From positions 1 through 56,815 of the forward strand of contig NZ_JXUW01000019.1 in assembly GCF_000949255.1 (NCBI RefSeq): a stretch of DNA of 56,815 nucleotides, read 5' to 3'. Positions 43,247-52,383 of this stretch are shown one piece after another. The notes under the pieces are model-generated. The model was not told where the DNA came from. It worked only from the letters and a program-made list of their open reading frames with translations, and made no database searches. Positions within the stretch are counted from its first letter, which is position 1. Every line of letters starts with the position of its first letter. Both the position numbers and the translations under genes were made by a program. The stretch is from Ferrimicrobium acidiphilum DSM 19497 (lineage in GTDB: Bacteria > Actinomycetota > Acidimicrobiia > Acidimicrobiales > Acidimicrobiaceae).

Positions 43247-44470
43247 TTAGGTTTTTGACCCCATGCCATCGAACAATACCCTCCGAAAGAGGACGGCACC
43301 AACGACAGCAGCTCCTGCGCACACCGGTGCCACCAAGAGCCCCGGCCCAACACCGACGCTCGTTACCAATAGGCCTACTACCGCTTCTGCAAGACCAACT
43401 CCTAGTGGCCAGGCAGCGCCGACGAGGGCGAAGGCTTCGGTAGCTCTTTCCGCTGGCGCCAGCTTTGAGACACATGCCAAAATGACCGCTACGATAGGGG
43501 CAAGACCAAGGCCAGCGATAACGCACAAGATCGCCGTCAACGCGAAGCCCCCACGGAGGACGACCAACATCACGAGACCGGCCGCGAACACACTGCTTGA
43601 GGCGACTAGCTCCACCTTGACATTACCTCTCAACCGAAGGCCACTATATAGCAGCCCTCCAAAAAGACTCCCTGCTGCAATCGCTGACAGCAGCACACCA
43701 GCCCGTGAAGCGCCGCCAATGCCGACTGCGTAAGCCGGCAGCGCAACAGTGAGTGCACCCTCTGCCCCACCTAACACACCGGCAAGGACAACCAGAACCC
43801 AGATGCCACGAGCGAGCCGATGCTCTGGTGGATGGTGCCGCCAAGTGAAGGATCTGCCGTTTCGACAAGAGCCCGCAGTGAGCGCGAACCCCGTAGAACC
43901 CGCACAGCCCAAGGCGGCCAAAACGATGACTGCGATCGAAGGACCGGCCACGACCGCAACTAGTCCAACCAAGCCGGGGGCAGCCGTCATAGAAAGCTCA
44001 TACAAAAAGGCGTCAACGACGAGCGCCGAACGTGCCATCTCCTTTCGTGTAGTCGTCCAAAACGACCTAATGGCGGGGGTGAAGGCGGGCAAGGTCAGAC
44101 CACATAACCCTGCCATTACGATGAGGCTAACGCTCTGGTCCGGTTCATGGCTTAGCAGCGCAAGTCCGAGCATCGCGACGGTATTAGCTGCGGCGGTGAG
44201 GCCCATGACGCGTCGGACACCGAATGCATCCATGAAGCGACCATGTTCACGTCGGGTAACCGCAGTGCTCAGTGCAAAGGCTGCCACCGCCAGGCCAGCA
44301 GGACCAAACGTACCAGTCGCGTGCCTTACGAGAAGAACGATTGCTAGGCCGATACCGCCTTCGCGTAGCCTCCCAATCAATCCCTCGGCTACAACCCAGC
44401 GGACCGTCGATGACCGGAGCAGGGTCGCGAAGTCCCTAAGTGGTCTTGTGCTCTCCGGTTCTGACGCCAT
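43247..44470 (-). CDS. Major facilitator superfamily transporter
   Basis: 407 residues with about 12 hydrophobic segments, for example GLIGRLREGGIGLAIVLLV, VVDAFLYELSMTAAPGLVGL and VILAALGCAGSTGFALTAG, and a polar central loop (FTWRHHPPEHRLARG). The loop RREHGRFMDAFGVRRVMGLT matches the MFS motif A region between TM2 and TM3. Probably a drug or small-molecule exporter of the inner membrane; substrate unknown. Single gene, about 90 bases downstream of a Phd-type antitoxin gene on the same strand. Confidence 0.88.
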   Translation of the reverse strand: MASEPESTRPLRDFATLLRSSTVRWVVAEGLIGRLREGGIGLAIVLLVRHATGTFGPAGLAVAAFALSTAVTRREHGRFMDAFGVRRVMGLTAAANTVAMLGLALLSHEPDQSVSLIVMAGLCGLTLPAFTPAIRSFWTTTRKEMARSALVVDAFLYELSMTAAPGLVGLVAVVAGPSIAVIVLAALGCAGSTGFALTAGSCRNGRSFTWRHHPPEHRLARGIWVLVVLAGVLGGAEGALTVALPAYAVGIGGASRAGVLLSAIAAGSLFGGLLYSGLRLRGNVKVELVASSSVFAAGLVMLVVLRGGFALTAILCVIAGLGLAPIVAVILACVSKLAPAERATEAFALVGAAWPLGVGLAEAVVGLLVTSVGVGPGLLVAPVCAGAAVVGAVLFRRVLFDGMGSKT

Positions 44471-44562
44471 TATCTATCGCCTATCCACTGCGAGGCTATT
44501 CCTGTCCCTCAGGACCTAGCAGTCGCGCATGTTCGGGCTGCCCTGCCGAGCAACTGCCGAGT

Positions 44563-44877
44563 TCAACAGGTTCCCCGATTATTTGATCGAGGATCCGTTG
44601 GGTGACCAGGAGTAGTCCAGGCTGCAATATCATGGCGATGACCCAACTCCTCCAGAGTCTCGGTTGTGGGGATGGGCAGCGAATGCACTTGGGTATGTTC
44701 GATGTCTTGTACCTCCACCTCCTGCAGTCGCTGCGCATCAGCGACCGAAACCAAGACGGCCATCGGTCGACCGTGGCGTGTCAGCGTGACATGGTCGCCG
44801 CTGTAGGCGACAAGATTGACCAACTCGGCCAACTGGCCGCGGGCTTCGGTGACCGGTATGGTTCTCTCTGAGTTCAT
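44563..44877 (-). CDS. Phd/YefM-type antitoxin, no toxin adjacent
   Basis: 104 residues. TIPVTEARGQLAELVNLVAY then VTLTRHGRPMAVLVSVADAQ is the Phd/YefM fold: a DNA-binding N-terminal domain that usually neutralises RelE or Doc toxins through the C-terminal tail. The next gene on this strand is an MFS transporter, and no RelE, Doc or PIN toxin follows or precedes. It could be an orphan, or act on a distant toxin. The Fic protein at 26685 is of another class and is not its expected partner. Confidence 0.85.
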   Translation of the reverse strand: MNSERTIPVTEARGQLAELVNLVAYSGDHVTLTRHGRPMAVLVSVADAQRLQEVEVQDIEHTQVHSLPIPTTETLEELGHRHDIAAWTTPGHPTDPRSNNRGTC

Positions 44878-45085
44878 GTTCGTATTGTACTTTCTGTACG
44901 TTCTGAACGCAAACTAGGGGCCGACGAGCTGGGAATCCATGGGCATGCCAGCTATAGTCGCCGACGGCTCATACGAAAGGCAAGACTACGTCGGGCAGGT
45001 CCTCTACGAGGTCGCTCTCAGGCACAATCGAGACAGTCAAAGGGATGACCCACACGAGCTGATCAAGAAGATCTATAGCCAGTCG

Positions 45086-45757
45086 CTACTCCGTGGATTC
45101 GACCAACTTCACCCTAAGAAAGGGTATGAGAACATGCACGAGCGGGCCAATGGCGATTGCATACGCGAGCGTACCAAAGCCAACCTGTCCGCCCAACAAC
45201 CATCCTGCTAGGAGCACCGTTGCCTCGATCGATGTGCGCACCACTCGGATGCTGTGACCACGAGCCGAAATACCGAGCATAAGCCCGTCTCTCGGGCCTG
45301 GGCCTAGCATGCCACCGATGTAGAGCCCGGTCGCGATCCCATTCAAAGCTACACCAAGGAACATAACGATCCATCGGTCATTGCCGTGAACATGTGGTGC
45401 AAGCCAAAGCACCAAGTCCATTGTTGACCCGATCAGAGCAACGTTTGCAAGGGTACCGACTCCAGGTCGTTGACGAAGTGGAATCCAGAGTACGAGTACC
45501 CCCACCCCCACGAGAATCGCCCAAGTGCCAATTGGAATACCAGTATGTCTTGCGAGACCTTGATTGAGGACATCCCATGGATCGAGCCCCAGCCTCGCTA
45601 TTACCAGCATCGAATCACTTACTCCGTAAAGAAAGAGTCCAGCTAACAGTTGCGTGACTCTTCTGACTCGACGGTCATGCGGTAGGGGCGCGACAACTCT
45701 TGAGGGCAGCCGCCTCAACCATGTGAACTGGTGAAATTCGGGATCTTCGGTAGGCAC
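45086..45757 (-). CDS. yczE: YczE/YitT-like integral membrane protein
   Basis: About 220-230 residues. The start is uncertain: GTG 45757 or GTG 45787; the latter overlaps the divergent gene. Five or so TM segments and the conserved LFLYGVSDSMLVIARLGLDP, WDVLNQGLARHTGIPIGTWA and GPGPRDGLMLG blocks identify the YczE family. In Bacillus and actinobacteria it lies next to a MocR-type regulator, as here. Its physiological role is not well known. Confidence 0.85.
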   Translation of the reverse strand: MPTEDPEFHQFTWLRRLPSRVVAPLPHDRRVRRVTQLLAGLFLYGVSDSMLVIARLGLDPWDVLNQGLARHTGIPIGTWAILVGVGVLVLWIPLRQRPGVGTLANVALIGSTMDLVLWLAPHVHGNDRWIVMFLGVALNGIATGLYIGGMLGPGPRDGLMLGISARGHSIRVVRTSIEATVLLAGWLLGGQVGFGTLAYAIAIGPLVHVLIPFLRVKLVESTE

Positions 45758-45771
45758 ATGAATTAATTTAG

Positions 45772-47259
45772 ATGATGGTGGAGGCACAATCAGGATCCGC
45801 TTATGGGAATGTGGTATCTAAACCACGGTCGTTACGTAGCCATCAGCTCGCGCAACTCCTCGGCGACTGGCCATCGGTGAGTCGTAAGGGTCCACTTTAC
45901 GCCCGTCTTGGATTGGGTATTCGTTCGCTGATCCTTGACGCCCGAATCCCTTATGGTGTCCGACTGCCCGGTGAACGCTCGCTTGCGGCTGAGCTACATG
46001 TGAGTCGGCGAACCGTCTCCTCTGCTTATGCAATGCTAAGAGAGGAGGGAGTCCTGGTGAGTCGGCATGGAGGAGGTAGCTGGACTCAGTTGCCTCAGGG
46101 GCGAAGTCGACAGGGCGCCGCCTGGGGTCCAGCGGTCTGGCAAGGATCGGGTTGGCTCGATCTCGCCGTCGCAGCCATAGCTGGGGACCCGAGGATCGCG
46201 ATGGCGCTCGTAAAGGTGCATGAAGCGCTACCCCACTATCTCACCCATCACGGATACACTCCCCACGGGCTACTGGCGTTGCGTGAAGCAGTTGCCGAGC
46301 ACTACACCAGTCGTGGCTTGACGACATCCGTAGAGCAGATCGCGATTACAAGTGGCGCTCAACAGGCGATATCGCTCGTAGTGGAAGCACTCAGCGACCC
46401 ACTCGACCCAGTTGCGATCGAAACACCTACCTATCCAGGAGCACTGGATGTCCTTCGACGACACCGATCACGAGTGATCGATGTTGGGTTGGATGACGAT
46501 TCGGCATCACTTCGCATCGCCATGCGCCAAGTCCTACCACGGCTCGTGTATCTGATAGCTGACTATCACAACCCAACCGGAAGACTGCTCGGTGCAACCC
46601 AACGTGAAGAACTCGTACGGACTGCGGCGGACTGCGGTTCACAGTTGTTGGTCGATGAAAGCTTTGCCGAGCTGGGGTTCGACGACTCTCCTGTCGTTGC
46701 CCCGTTGGCAAGCTTTGGCGGTGAAGGGCGCGTCATCTCAGTGGGCTCGATGAGTAAGTCTTATTGGGCCGGCCTCCGCGTAGGGTGGGTGCGGGCGGAT
46801 CGTACTGTGATTTCGCATCTGGTTGAAGCCAGGGCTACATTCGACATGGCAAGCCCGGTAGTTGATCAACTTCTCGCAGCTGAGCTCATCCGTGGAGGGA
46901 GTGATTTACTCGATTCCCGGCGACAGATGCTTCGTATTCAGCGCGATGCCTTGGTGGAGGCTATCCATTCACACCTCCCTAACTGGCAATTCGAGGTGCC
47001 ATGCGGCGGTATCTCGCTATGGGTCAACCTGGGAGAACCCATCAGTACTCTGCTTACGGCTAGGGCTGAAAGTTACCAGATTCGCCTGGCTTCCGGCCCT
47101 CGTTTTGGACTTTCAGGAACACTGGAGAACTTTCTTCGTATTCCCTTCACGCTCGCGCCCCACGATATCGTCGCGGCGATCGAGCGCCTGAGCGCGGTCG
47201 TGACCGATGTGAATCGTGGCTGGAGTATAACCGCACCGGTTGGTGACACTCTAGTGTAA
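45772..47259 (+). CDS. MocR-type GntR regulator with aminotransferase domain
   Basis: Up to 495 residues. The N-terminal winged helix of the GntR family (RLPGERSLAAELHVSRRTVS, about residues 63-85) is fused to a fold-type I aminotransferase domain with DYHNPTGR, LLVDESFAEL and VGSMSKSYWAGLRVGW, where the Lys should hold pyridoxal phosphate. Start: ATG 45772 or, better separated from the divergent gene, GTG 45811. It is divergent from YczE, the known YczR-YczE arrangement in which the regulator controls the membrane protein. A terminator-like hairpin follows at 47292. Confidence 0.9.
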   Translation: MMVEAQSGSAYGNVVSKPRSLRSHQLAQLLGDWPSVSRKGPLYARLGLGIRSLILDARIPYGVRLPGERSLAAELHVSRRTVSSAYAMLREEGVLVSRHGGGSWTQLPQGRSRQGAAWGPAVWQGSGWLDLAVAAIAGDPRIAMALVKVHEALPHYLTHHGYTPHGLLALREAVAEHYTSRGLTTSVEQIAITSGAQQAISLVVEALSDPLDPVAIETPTYPGALDVLRRHRSRVIDVGLDDDSASLRIAMRQVLPRLVYLIADYHNPTGRLLGATQREELVRTAADCGSQLLVDESFAELGFDDSPVVAPLASFGGEGRVISVGSMSKSYWAGLRVGWVRADRTVISHLVEARATFDMASPVVDQLLAAELIRGGSDLLDSRRQMLRIQRDALVEAIHSHLPNWQFEVPCGGISLWVNLGEPISTLLTARAESYQIRLASGPRFGLSGTLENFLRIPFTLAPHDIVAAIERLSAVVTDVNRGWSITAPVGDTLV

Positions 47260-47291
47260 GTGCGCGACGACTTGGCCAGCTCAATTGCGTG

Positions 47292-47346
47292 AACAAGCCT
47301 ACTGGAGTTCGTCTCCATTGATGGGCTTGTTTGTTTACGACGAACC
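47292..47346 (+). terminator. Rho-independent terminator after MocR gene
   Basis: AACAAGCC at 47292-47299 pairs with GGCTTGTT at 47334-47341, with an inner GGAG/CTCC pair, followed by TGTTTAC. It lies 33 bases after the MocR stop. Confidence 0.6.
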
Positions 47347-47480
47347 ACTCGAATCGCTGTTGCAGGGGCCGTCCAGAGCCGCGAGACGGTTGCGATAGAG
47401 CGCTGCGCACGTGAGCAACCATCCGCTGAGGGTTACCGATCATGTGATCAGCGTTGAGGTTGACTAATTAACCTAATGAC

Positions 47481-48059
47481 ATGAGAATCTTCGTGGCAGG
47501 CGCAAGTGGGGTCATTGGGCGACGCCTCGTTCCCCTACTCGTCGCAAATCGCCATGATGTTGCAGCGATGACCCGCACTCCGAGTAGGGTCGAAGAGTTA
47601 CAAATCATGGGAGCCACGCCGGTTCTCTGCGATGTCTTTGACCACGACGAATTGGTTAATGTCGTAACAGGGTATAAGCCAGATATCGTCATCCATCAAC
47701 TAACCGACTTGCCCAACGATCACACACTTATCCGTGAACATTCCTCCTCCAATAATCGGATACGACGAGAAGGGACAACGAATCTCGTCAATGCGGCCCA
47801 GGCCTGTGGTGCCAAAGTCATAGCCCAAAGTATCGCTTGGATACTTCCAGGGGACGGTGGTGCTGCAGTGGAGTTCCTCGAGCACACCGTCCTTGCCGCT
47901 GGTGGAGTCGTTCTTCGATACGGTCAGTTCTACGGGCCTGAGACCTACTTCGAATCAGAGCCACCACCTCGGCCCAGGGTGCACGTCAACGATGCAGCTA
48001 GCAAAACTTTAGATTCCCTCTATGCCCCAAGCGGAGTGCTAAACATCGTCGAGGCCTAG
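47481..48059 (+). CDS. NAD(P)-binding epimerase/dehydratase-like protein, short form
   Basis: 192 residues. The nucleotide-binding motif GASGVIGRRL (GxxGxxG) is at residues 7-16, followed by ATPVLCDVFDHDEL and IVIHQLTDLPND. There is no clear YxxxK; QSIAWILPGDGG and RYGQFYGPETYF follow the extended SDR pattern. Full-length relatives have 280-320 residues, so the substrate-binding C-terminal part is short or missing, though the end (HVNDAASKTLDSLYAPSGVL) looks natural. Substrate unknown. Confidence 0.82.
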   Translation: MRIFVAGASGVIGRRLVPLLVANRHDVAAMTRTPSRVEELQIMGATPVLCDVFDHDELVNVVTGYKPDIVIHQLTDLPNDHTLIREHSSSNNRIRREGTTNLVNAAQACGAKVIAQSIAWILPGDGGAAVEFLEHTVLAAGGVVLRYGQFYGPETYFESEPPPRPRVHVNDAASKTLDSLYAPSGVLNIVEA

Positions 48060-48241
48060 AAAACCGGGCCCAAGGAAAGCACGCTCCAGGACCAAAGTTA
48101 CTCCTGGCGAAACGAGAAGCTGGTAGTCATGGCCTCACTTCACAAGGCAAGTGTGCCCTCTGTGTTGCGTAAAGAAGGTAACAGCGCCGGTACCAGCTCG
48201 TGGTCGTCAGGGATTGTGGGGCTGGGAGTGGGAAGAGAACA

Positions 48242-48532
48242 ATGAGTAAGGTTTGGATCGTAATAGGCTCGGTGCCTTGGGAATCCCAGGATCCGATCGC
48301 AGCATTTAGCACCGAGAAGGACGCTCGGGCGTTTTGTGCGAAGCTTGAGGCGCGACGTAAACGCTATGAGGACGCACAAGTGCGGTTCTACACCAAGCTA
48401 GATCTATTAAAGGAGACAATGAGCATGGAAGAGGCTTGGTCTCGGGCAGGGAAAGAACCACAGTGCCCCAAGGACGATTGGCCGGAGTACTACGTCGAAG
48501 GAGTAGCATTCCACGCTAAGGCAGCGTCATGA
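48242..48532 (+). CDS. Unknown small protein before WhiB-like gene
   Basis: 96 residues from ATG 48242 after GGGAAGAGAA. KVWIVIGSVPWESQDPIAAF then DWPEYYVEGVAF are phage-like small-protein patterns. Its stop overlaps the WhiB start (ATGA). Mostly helical and charged; function unknown. Confidence 0.65.
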   Translation: MSKVWIVIGSVPWESQDPIAAFSTEKDARAFCAKLEARRKRYEDAQVRFYTKLDLLKETMSMEEAWSRAGKEPQCPKDDWPEYYVEGVAFHAKAAS

Positions 48533-48768
48533 CCGACGCCTGGCGAAAGCAAGCGACCTGTGTGGGGCTGCCTACCGAGTGGTGGTTTGAGTCCGAGCGC
48601 ACTTGGCGCACGACGCTTGCAAAACAGCTTTTTACCGACTGTGTGCGCAAAGAGCCATGCCTCGCCGAGGCTCTCGCCAATCCCACAGCACAGGGGGTCT
48701 GGGGCGGTCATTGTTTTCCTAGTGCTCGACAGCGACTCTTGAAGATACGGCGTGTGGAGGCAGGTTGA
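48529..48768 (+). CDS. WhiB-like protein lacking one cluster cysteine
   Basis: 79 residues. WRKQATCVGLPTEWWFESE, AKQLFTDCVRKEPCLAEAL and GVWGG match the WhiB family of Fe-S cluster transcription factors, which hold a 4Fe-4S cluster with four Cys. Here C11, C38 and C44 are present, but the first Cys of the usual C-x2-C-x5-C is Phe35. The GVWGG turn is intact. Translationally coupled to the gene before it. It may bind an altered cluster or be redox-insensitive; small WhiB-like proteins also occur in actinophages and plasmids. Confidence 0.85.
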   Translation: MTDAWRKQATCVGLPTEWWFESERTWRTTLAKQLFTDCVRKEPCLAEALANPTAQGVWGGHCFPSARQRLLKIRRVEAG

Positions 48769-48809
48769 TGGCGCTTACTGCGCACATGTGCCCGCTTGGC
48801 CCACTTGTA

Positions 48810-48815
48810 TATAAT
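48810..48815 (+). promoter_or_regulatory. -10 box of leaderless AbiE promoter
   Basis: TATAAT six bases before the ATG at 48822. This spacing puts the transcription start at or next to the start codon, as in leaderless actinobacterial mRNAs. No convincing -35 box. Confidence 0.55.
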
Positions 48816-48821
48816 AGAGGT

Positions 48822-49253
48822 ATGTACACCTCCAAGATCAGACCCGCGATTGAGAAGTACCTAGAGGACCGTCCGAACGAGGCTGCCTTCTTGCGCTCCG
48901 AATTTAACGGATTAGGCAAGACCCGCTCTGGGGTGGATAAAGCACTGCGGGCTATGGTCAAAGATGGGAAGCTTGTACGAGTGGGTTATGGGGCTTACGT
49001 AAAGGCTGAAACCATCATCAGCCCCATCAGCAAGGCGTCAGCGATAGTGCCAGTCGTTCTAACTGAAACATGGGGTGCTCAGCTCTTGCGCAAACTAGGC
49101 ATAGATCCGCAGCCAGATAGCGCTCTACGAGCATATAACGAGGGTAGGAGCACGCAGGTACCGGCATGGTTCGCCTTCGATGTCGGAAACTCTCGCATTA
49201 GGCGACAGATCGGGTTCGGAAAGGGGCGGCTGGTCTATGAGAGGTCTAAGTGA
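48822..49253 (+). CDS. abiEi: AbiEi/DUF6088-type antitoxin
   Basis: 143 residues. FLRSEFNGLGKTRSGVDKAL and LVRVGYGAYV form the DNA-binding part, and SALRAYNEGRSTQVPAW the conserved C-terminal part. In type IV toxin-antitoxin systems AbiEi opposes AbiEii and represses the operon. It overlaps the toxin gene by 17 bases. Paralogue of the orphan at 27401. A start at 48768 is possible but the -10 box at 48810 supports 48822. Confidence 0.87.
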   Translation: MYTSKIRPAIEKYLEDRPNEAAFLRSEFNGLGKTRSGVDKALRAMVKDGKLVRVGYGAYVKAETIISPISKASAIVPVVLTETWGAQLLRKLGIDPQPDSALRAYNEGRSTQVPAWFAFDVGNSRIRRQIGFGKGRLVYERSK

Positions 49254-50208
49254 CGTAGAGCATACCACAATCAGTGCCATCGATCGCGAGCATCTTGTCC
49301 CCATTTCTCCAGCAATGCTCGAGAAGGACATTCTTGTCCGAGAAGCGATCTTGGCCATTAGGGACGCTGGACAAGACGAAGGTTGCCAGTTGGTGTTTTG
49401 TGGTGGCACTTCGCTCAGCCAAGCTCACCAGCTCATCGAGCGTATGTCCGAGGACGCAGACTTGCGCATAGTCGTCCCGGATGGCTTGAGCCGGGGACAA
49501 ACTCGCAAGTTGCTTTCGACCGTCAAGACCGAAATCGTAGCCCTCCTGGGGGATGCCGGGTTCCCGTTGGTAAGCGAGATGCGAGGCCGCAACAACAACT
49601 CGTACATGATGGGCGAGTTCGCCTACCAAAGTCGATTCCCCAGACAGGATGCTGCAATGCGTGAACATCTCAAACTCGAGATGACCGCGTTTGCTCCAAT
49701 TACTCCGGTATCACAATTGCCCTTGGCCACCATCGTAGACAGGGTGACAGGTACCGTGTCGGACGCAGATACCATTCCAACCATCTCTGTCATGGACACT
49801 CTGGCCGACAAGGTGGTCGGTTATCTACGCCGCACCTCTCAGGAACGTGCCGGACTAACTCGTGGGGATTACGATGATCGCCAGGTGCGCCACCTGTACG
49901 ACACCCACTGCGTGCTCGAGCGACTGTCGAACTCGTCAGACTTTGACGCGCTCCAGTTCGCAGACCGGATTAGCGACCTAGTTTCCCAGACCGTTGCTCG
50001 CGATGTCGAAACCTATGGGCACCAGCACGAGGTCTTTGCTGGTGATCCTTACGCAGTACTCCGCGACGAGCTTGGCCGCGTTCGTGATGATGATACGCGA
50101 ACTCGGTACGAGCAGTTCTGTCAGACCATGATATGGGGCGAGACGCCGAGCTTCGATGATGTCACTGGGACCTTTATCAACTTGGCCCGCGGCGCACTGG
50201 GTGGGTAA
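49237..50208 (+). CDS. abiEii: AbiEii nucleotidyltransferase toxin
   Basis: 323 residues from ATG 49237. LEKDILVREAILAI then LVFCGGTSLSQAHQLIERMS and DADLRIVV give the GG-T-S ... D-x-D nucleotidyltransferase signature of AbiEii/AbiGii toxins. The C-terminal part carries DTLADKVVGYLRRTSQERAG, with the conserved KxxxY-like block. Such toxins block phage growth or cell growth by transferring nucleotides to tRNA or other targets (family knowledge). With AbiEi it forms a complete abortive-infection pair. Confidence 0.9.
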   Translation: MRGLSDVEHTTISAIDREHLVPISPAMLEKDILVREAILAIRDAGQDEGCQLVFCGGTSLSQAHQLIERMSEDADLRIVVPDGLSRGQTRKLLSTVKTEIVALLGDAGFPLVSEMRGRNNNSYMMGEFAYQSRFPRQDAAMREHLKLEMTAFAPITPVSQLPLATIVDRVTGTVSDADTIPTISVMDTLADKVVGYLRRTSQERAGLTRGDYDDRQVRHLYDTHCVLERLSNSSDFDALQFADRISDLVSQTVARDVETYGHQHEVFAGDPYAVLRDELGRVRDDDTRTRYEQFCQTMIWGETPSFDDVTGTFINLARGALGG

Positions 50209-50287
50209 GGTGATGACGACAACTTAGGACTTGGAGCATTCGCGCCAACCAGGAGACATCCGTAAAGGCAACGTCGAGCGCGGTGAC

Positions 50288-50370
50288 TGACCAAAACATA
50301 ACGATGGACTATGAGCTGGGGGGTTTATTTGTCTTCCGCTATGCAAAAGTGACGCGGCGTCACTTTTGGA
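50288..50370 (+). repeat. 60-bp-geometry palindromic repeat, unit h
   Basis: Head TGACCAAAACATAACGATG from 50288; perfect palindrome at 50349-50363, distance 61. Middle similar to unit c. Confidence 0.8.
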
Positions 50371-50542
50371 GCCGCTCCAAACCATCTGGTACCAGATGGT
50401 GAGTTGGCAAATCGGCTGGCTCTAAGAGTCCCTACAGCCGACACCATGGCGTCGCGCCCACGACACGGCACGTTGTGCACGACCTGTGCCACTCTTAGCG
50501 GGCAACATCCCGACATAGTAGGATCCACGGTCGGTAGCGTTT

Positions 50543-50896
50543 TTGATGGTGGGCGGCTTACCACCCAGTTCCAGGTTGCACGGAACAATGTGCTCGGCAA
50601 CCATAGCCATTACGGCGCTGCCGGTGGGGACCGACCCAGTTGCTCCCGCCCTTCGCTCAGACGCCGCCCGTGCCAAAGACGCCACCAAACTAGGAGCAAA
50701 TGGCGAGGTCCTCCATAGCTTTGCTACCCTGCTTGCCCACCTTGGAACCCTTACCAGAAACACGGTTGAATTTAGCCAAGGCATCCAGATAGAACAGCTC
50801 TCGGTGCCAACTCCACTGCAGCGTCGAGTCTTTGAACTCATTGGATCACCGATTCCAATCACCATTGGAGGCAAGTCGACAGAACAAAAGCACTGA
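50543..50896 (+). pseudogene. Transposase C-terminal remnant (IS1634-like)
   Basis: The last ~60 codons give FATLLAHLGTLTRNTVEFSQ and QLSVPTPLQRRVFELIGSPI, a pattern (L-x-TLTRNT ... PTPLQ-x-R-x-F-x-LIG) I know from C-termini of IS1634-like transposases. Upstream codons do not look like transposase. Considered a relic; the family assignment is tentative. Confidence 0.42.
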
Positions 50897-51144
50897 CCCA
50901 CGATAAAGTACCTGGTAGGAGGTACTATCGGTCGGCAGGTTAGGCTTAAGCTCGGTTTAGGTAGCTAGTCCATCAGGACATGGTCGTAAACATTCCGGAC
51001 TCAAAGCCAGCGCGGCGCTCAGTTTTGGCCTCCATCAAGCCCGAGACAACCTGGTCAAGCCGACCTGCGCCATTGGGGTTACTCGGCACTCTGTATCTTG
51101 GTGGGCCATTGCGAAAGCGAGCCAGTATGCGGCAGGTGGTTGGA

Positions 51145-51993
51145 CTACGTCCGCAGCGGACGAAGAGTACTGGTTGCGGTTACGATACCAGTGGCGTCCC
51201 TCACCTGCGCCGAGACACCGGTCTCCTCAGGTCCGCTCATCATTGCCGTTAGGCGCTGCTCACCTACCGCAGGTGCGACAAGGCGGTAGGCGAACTCTTG
51301 ACCCACCAGCGGCAAGCCTGAGCGGCGAATCAGCTCGCTCATCATCAGGGCTTGCAACGGCCCATGCACGACTAGTCCAGAGTAACCCTCCTGTTGCGTG
51401 GTATAAACAGAGTCATAGTGGATGCGGTGTGCGTTGTACGTCAATGCTGAAAACCGAAATAGCATTACCGAGTTGACGTCGAGAGTGAGGCTGTTGTCGG
51501 GTGGCGGGGTCTCGTTGGTGTTGGACATAATTGGTAGCCTCGATCCAGGCGCCCGGTAGACGATATCTCGCTCGTCAACGATCGCTAATCGTCCGTTCTG
51601 CTCGATGTCACTGCGAACGGTTACGAAGGTCAGCGGACCGGACTTACCCTCCTTTTCGACGGTGCGGATGACCCGTGTAGTACGTGTTGCTGGTTCGCCA
51701 AAACGTAGAAGAATGTGCATGTACACACGTCCACCGGCGAACATGCGTAGGCGACCGGGACCGGGGGGTGCCGGTATGCCGTGTCTCGGGTGCCCGTCCG
51801 GGCCCAAGTCGCTCTGTCGCGGGTGCTCAAGCAGGTAGACCCAGTGCCACAGGGCGGGTAGCTCGTCGCTGACGGAGGGCGCGTCGATGTCCAGCACGCC
51901 TGCCAGCCCCTCGGCTGGCCCAAGAGTAATTAACTCAGTGCGGGTGCTGGTCTCGGGTTCATTCGCCAGAATGTTTGTCGTGTTCGATGTCAT
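51145..51993 (-). CDS. FAS1-like dehydratase / MaoC-type hydratase (mesaconyl-C4-CoA hydratase-like)
   Basis: 282 residues from ATG 51993, 8 bases after AAAGGGA; the frame is open to 52191 but enters repeat unit i. The N-terminal half has LWHWVYLLEHPRQSDLGPDG and GRLRMFAGGRVYM. The C-terminal hotdog domain has ALTYNAHRIHYDSVYTTQQE and GLVVHGPLQALMM, with the His and Asp expected of hydratases acting on CoA or ACP thioesters. Similar proteins act on mesaconyl-C4-CoA or 3-hydroxyacyl-thioesters. It stands alone among mobile DNA, so it may be an orphan left from a metabolic operon. Confidence 0.8.
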   Translation of the reverse strand: MTSNTTNILANEPETSTRTELITLGPAEGLAGVLDIDAPSVSDELPALWHWVYLLEHPRQSDLGPDGHPRHGIPAPPGPGRLRMFAGGRVYMHILLRFGEPATRTTRVIRTVEKEGKSGPLTFVTVRSDIEQNGRLAIVDERDIVYRAPGSRLPIMSNTNETPPPDNSLTLDVNSVMLFRFSALTYNAHRIHYDSVYTTQQEGYSGLVVHGPLQALMMSELIRRSGLPLVGQEFAYRLVAPAVGEQRLTAMMSGPEETGVSAQVRDATGIVTATSTLRPLRT

Positions 51994-52179
51994 GACTGAT
52001 CCCTTTCTTGGTACTGTTGATTGCCCTTGGAGAGAATTCGGCGCGGATAGCATCATTGTGCTGGCCGAACCCCGGTATTGCGTCCATCGCGGCGTCGCGG
52101 CCCGATACGGTGACTGGAGGAAGCAGAGAGCGTATCGGCCCGACGGGGGAGTCGACATTACGCCACCGGTTGCGTGTCT

Positions 52180-52315
52180 TGACCCAAACATAATGATGCA
52201 TATCTACCAGGGTCTTTACCTTCCAGAATCCGTCAAAAAGTGACGCGGCGTCACATTGTTGACTGTCATTTGCCTCCGTGATCTTGAGAGACAACTTCAT
52301 CTGCGGTGTAACTCC
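52180..52315 (+). repeat. 60-bp-geometry palindromic repeat, unit i
   Basis: Head TGACCCAAACATAATGATG from 52180; perfect palindrome at 52240-52254, distance 60. Same subfamily as b, d, e and f. Confidence 0.83.
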
Positions 52316-52383
52316 CTTGCCCAACTTTCGAAACTCATCCGCATTCTCCCTGGTAGAGGGGTTGGGGTTAGAGCAGTAGGACA

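Noticed and set aside
43263-44519. Long plus-strand frames opposite the MFS gene
   Set aside because: Ala/Pro/Thr-rich shadows of a G+C-rich membrane protein gene.
44939-45211. 90-codon plus-strand frame
   Set aside because: Second half overlaps the YczE gene and the product has no motif; the first half alone is too weak.
51174-52243. Plus-strand frames opposite the dehydratase gene
   Set aside because: Antisense shadows; the minus-strand gene has conserved hotdog motifs and a ribosome site.
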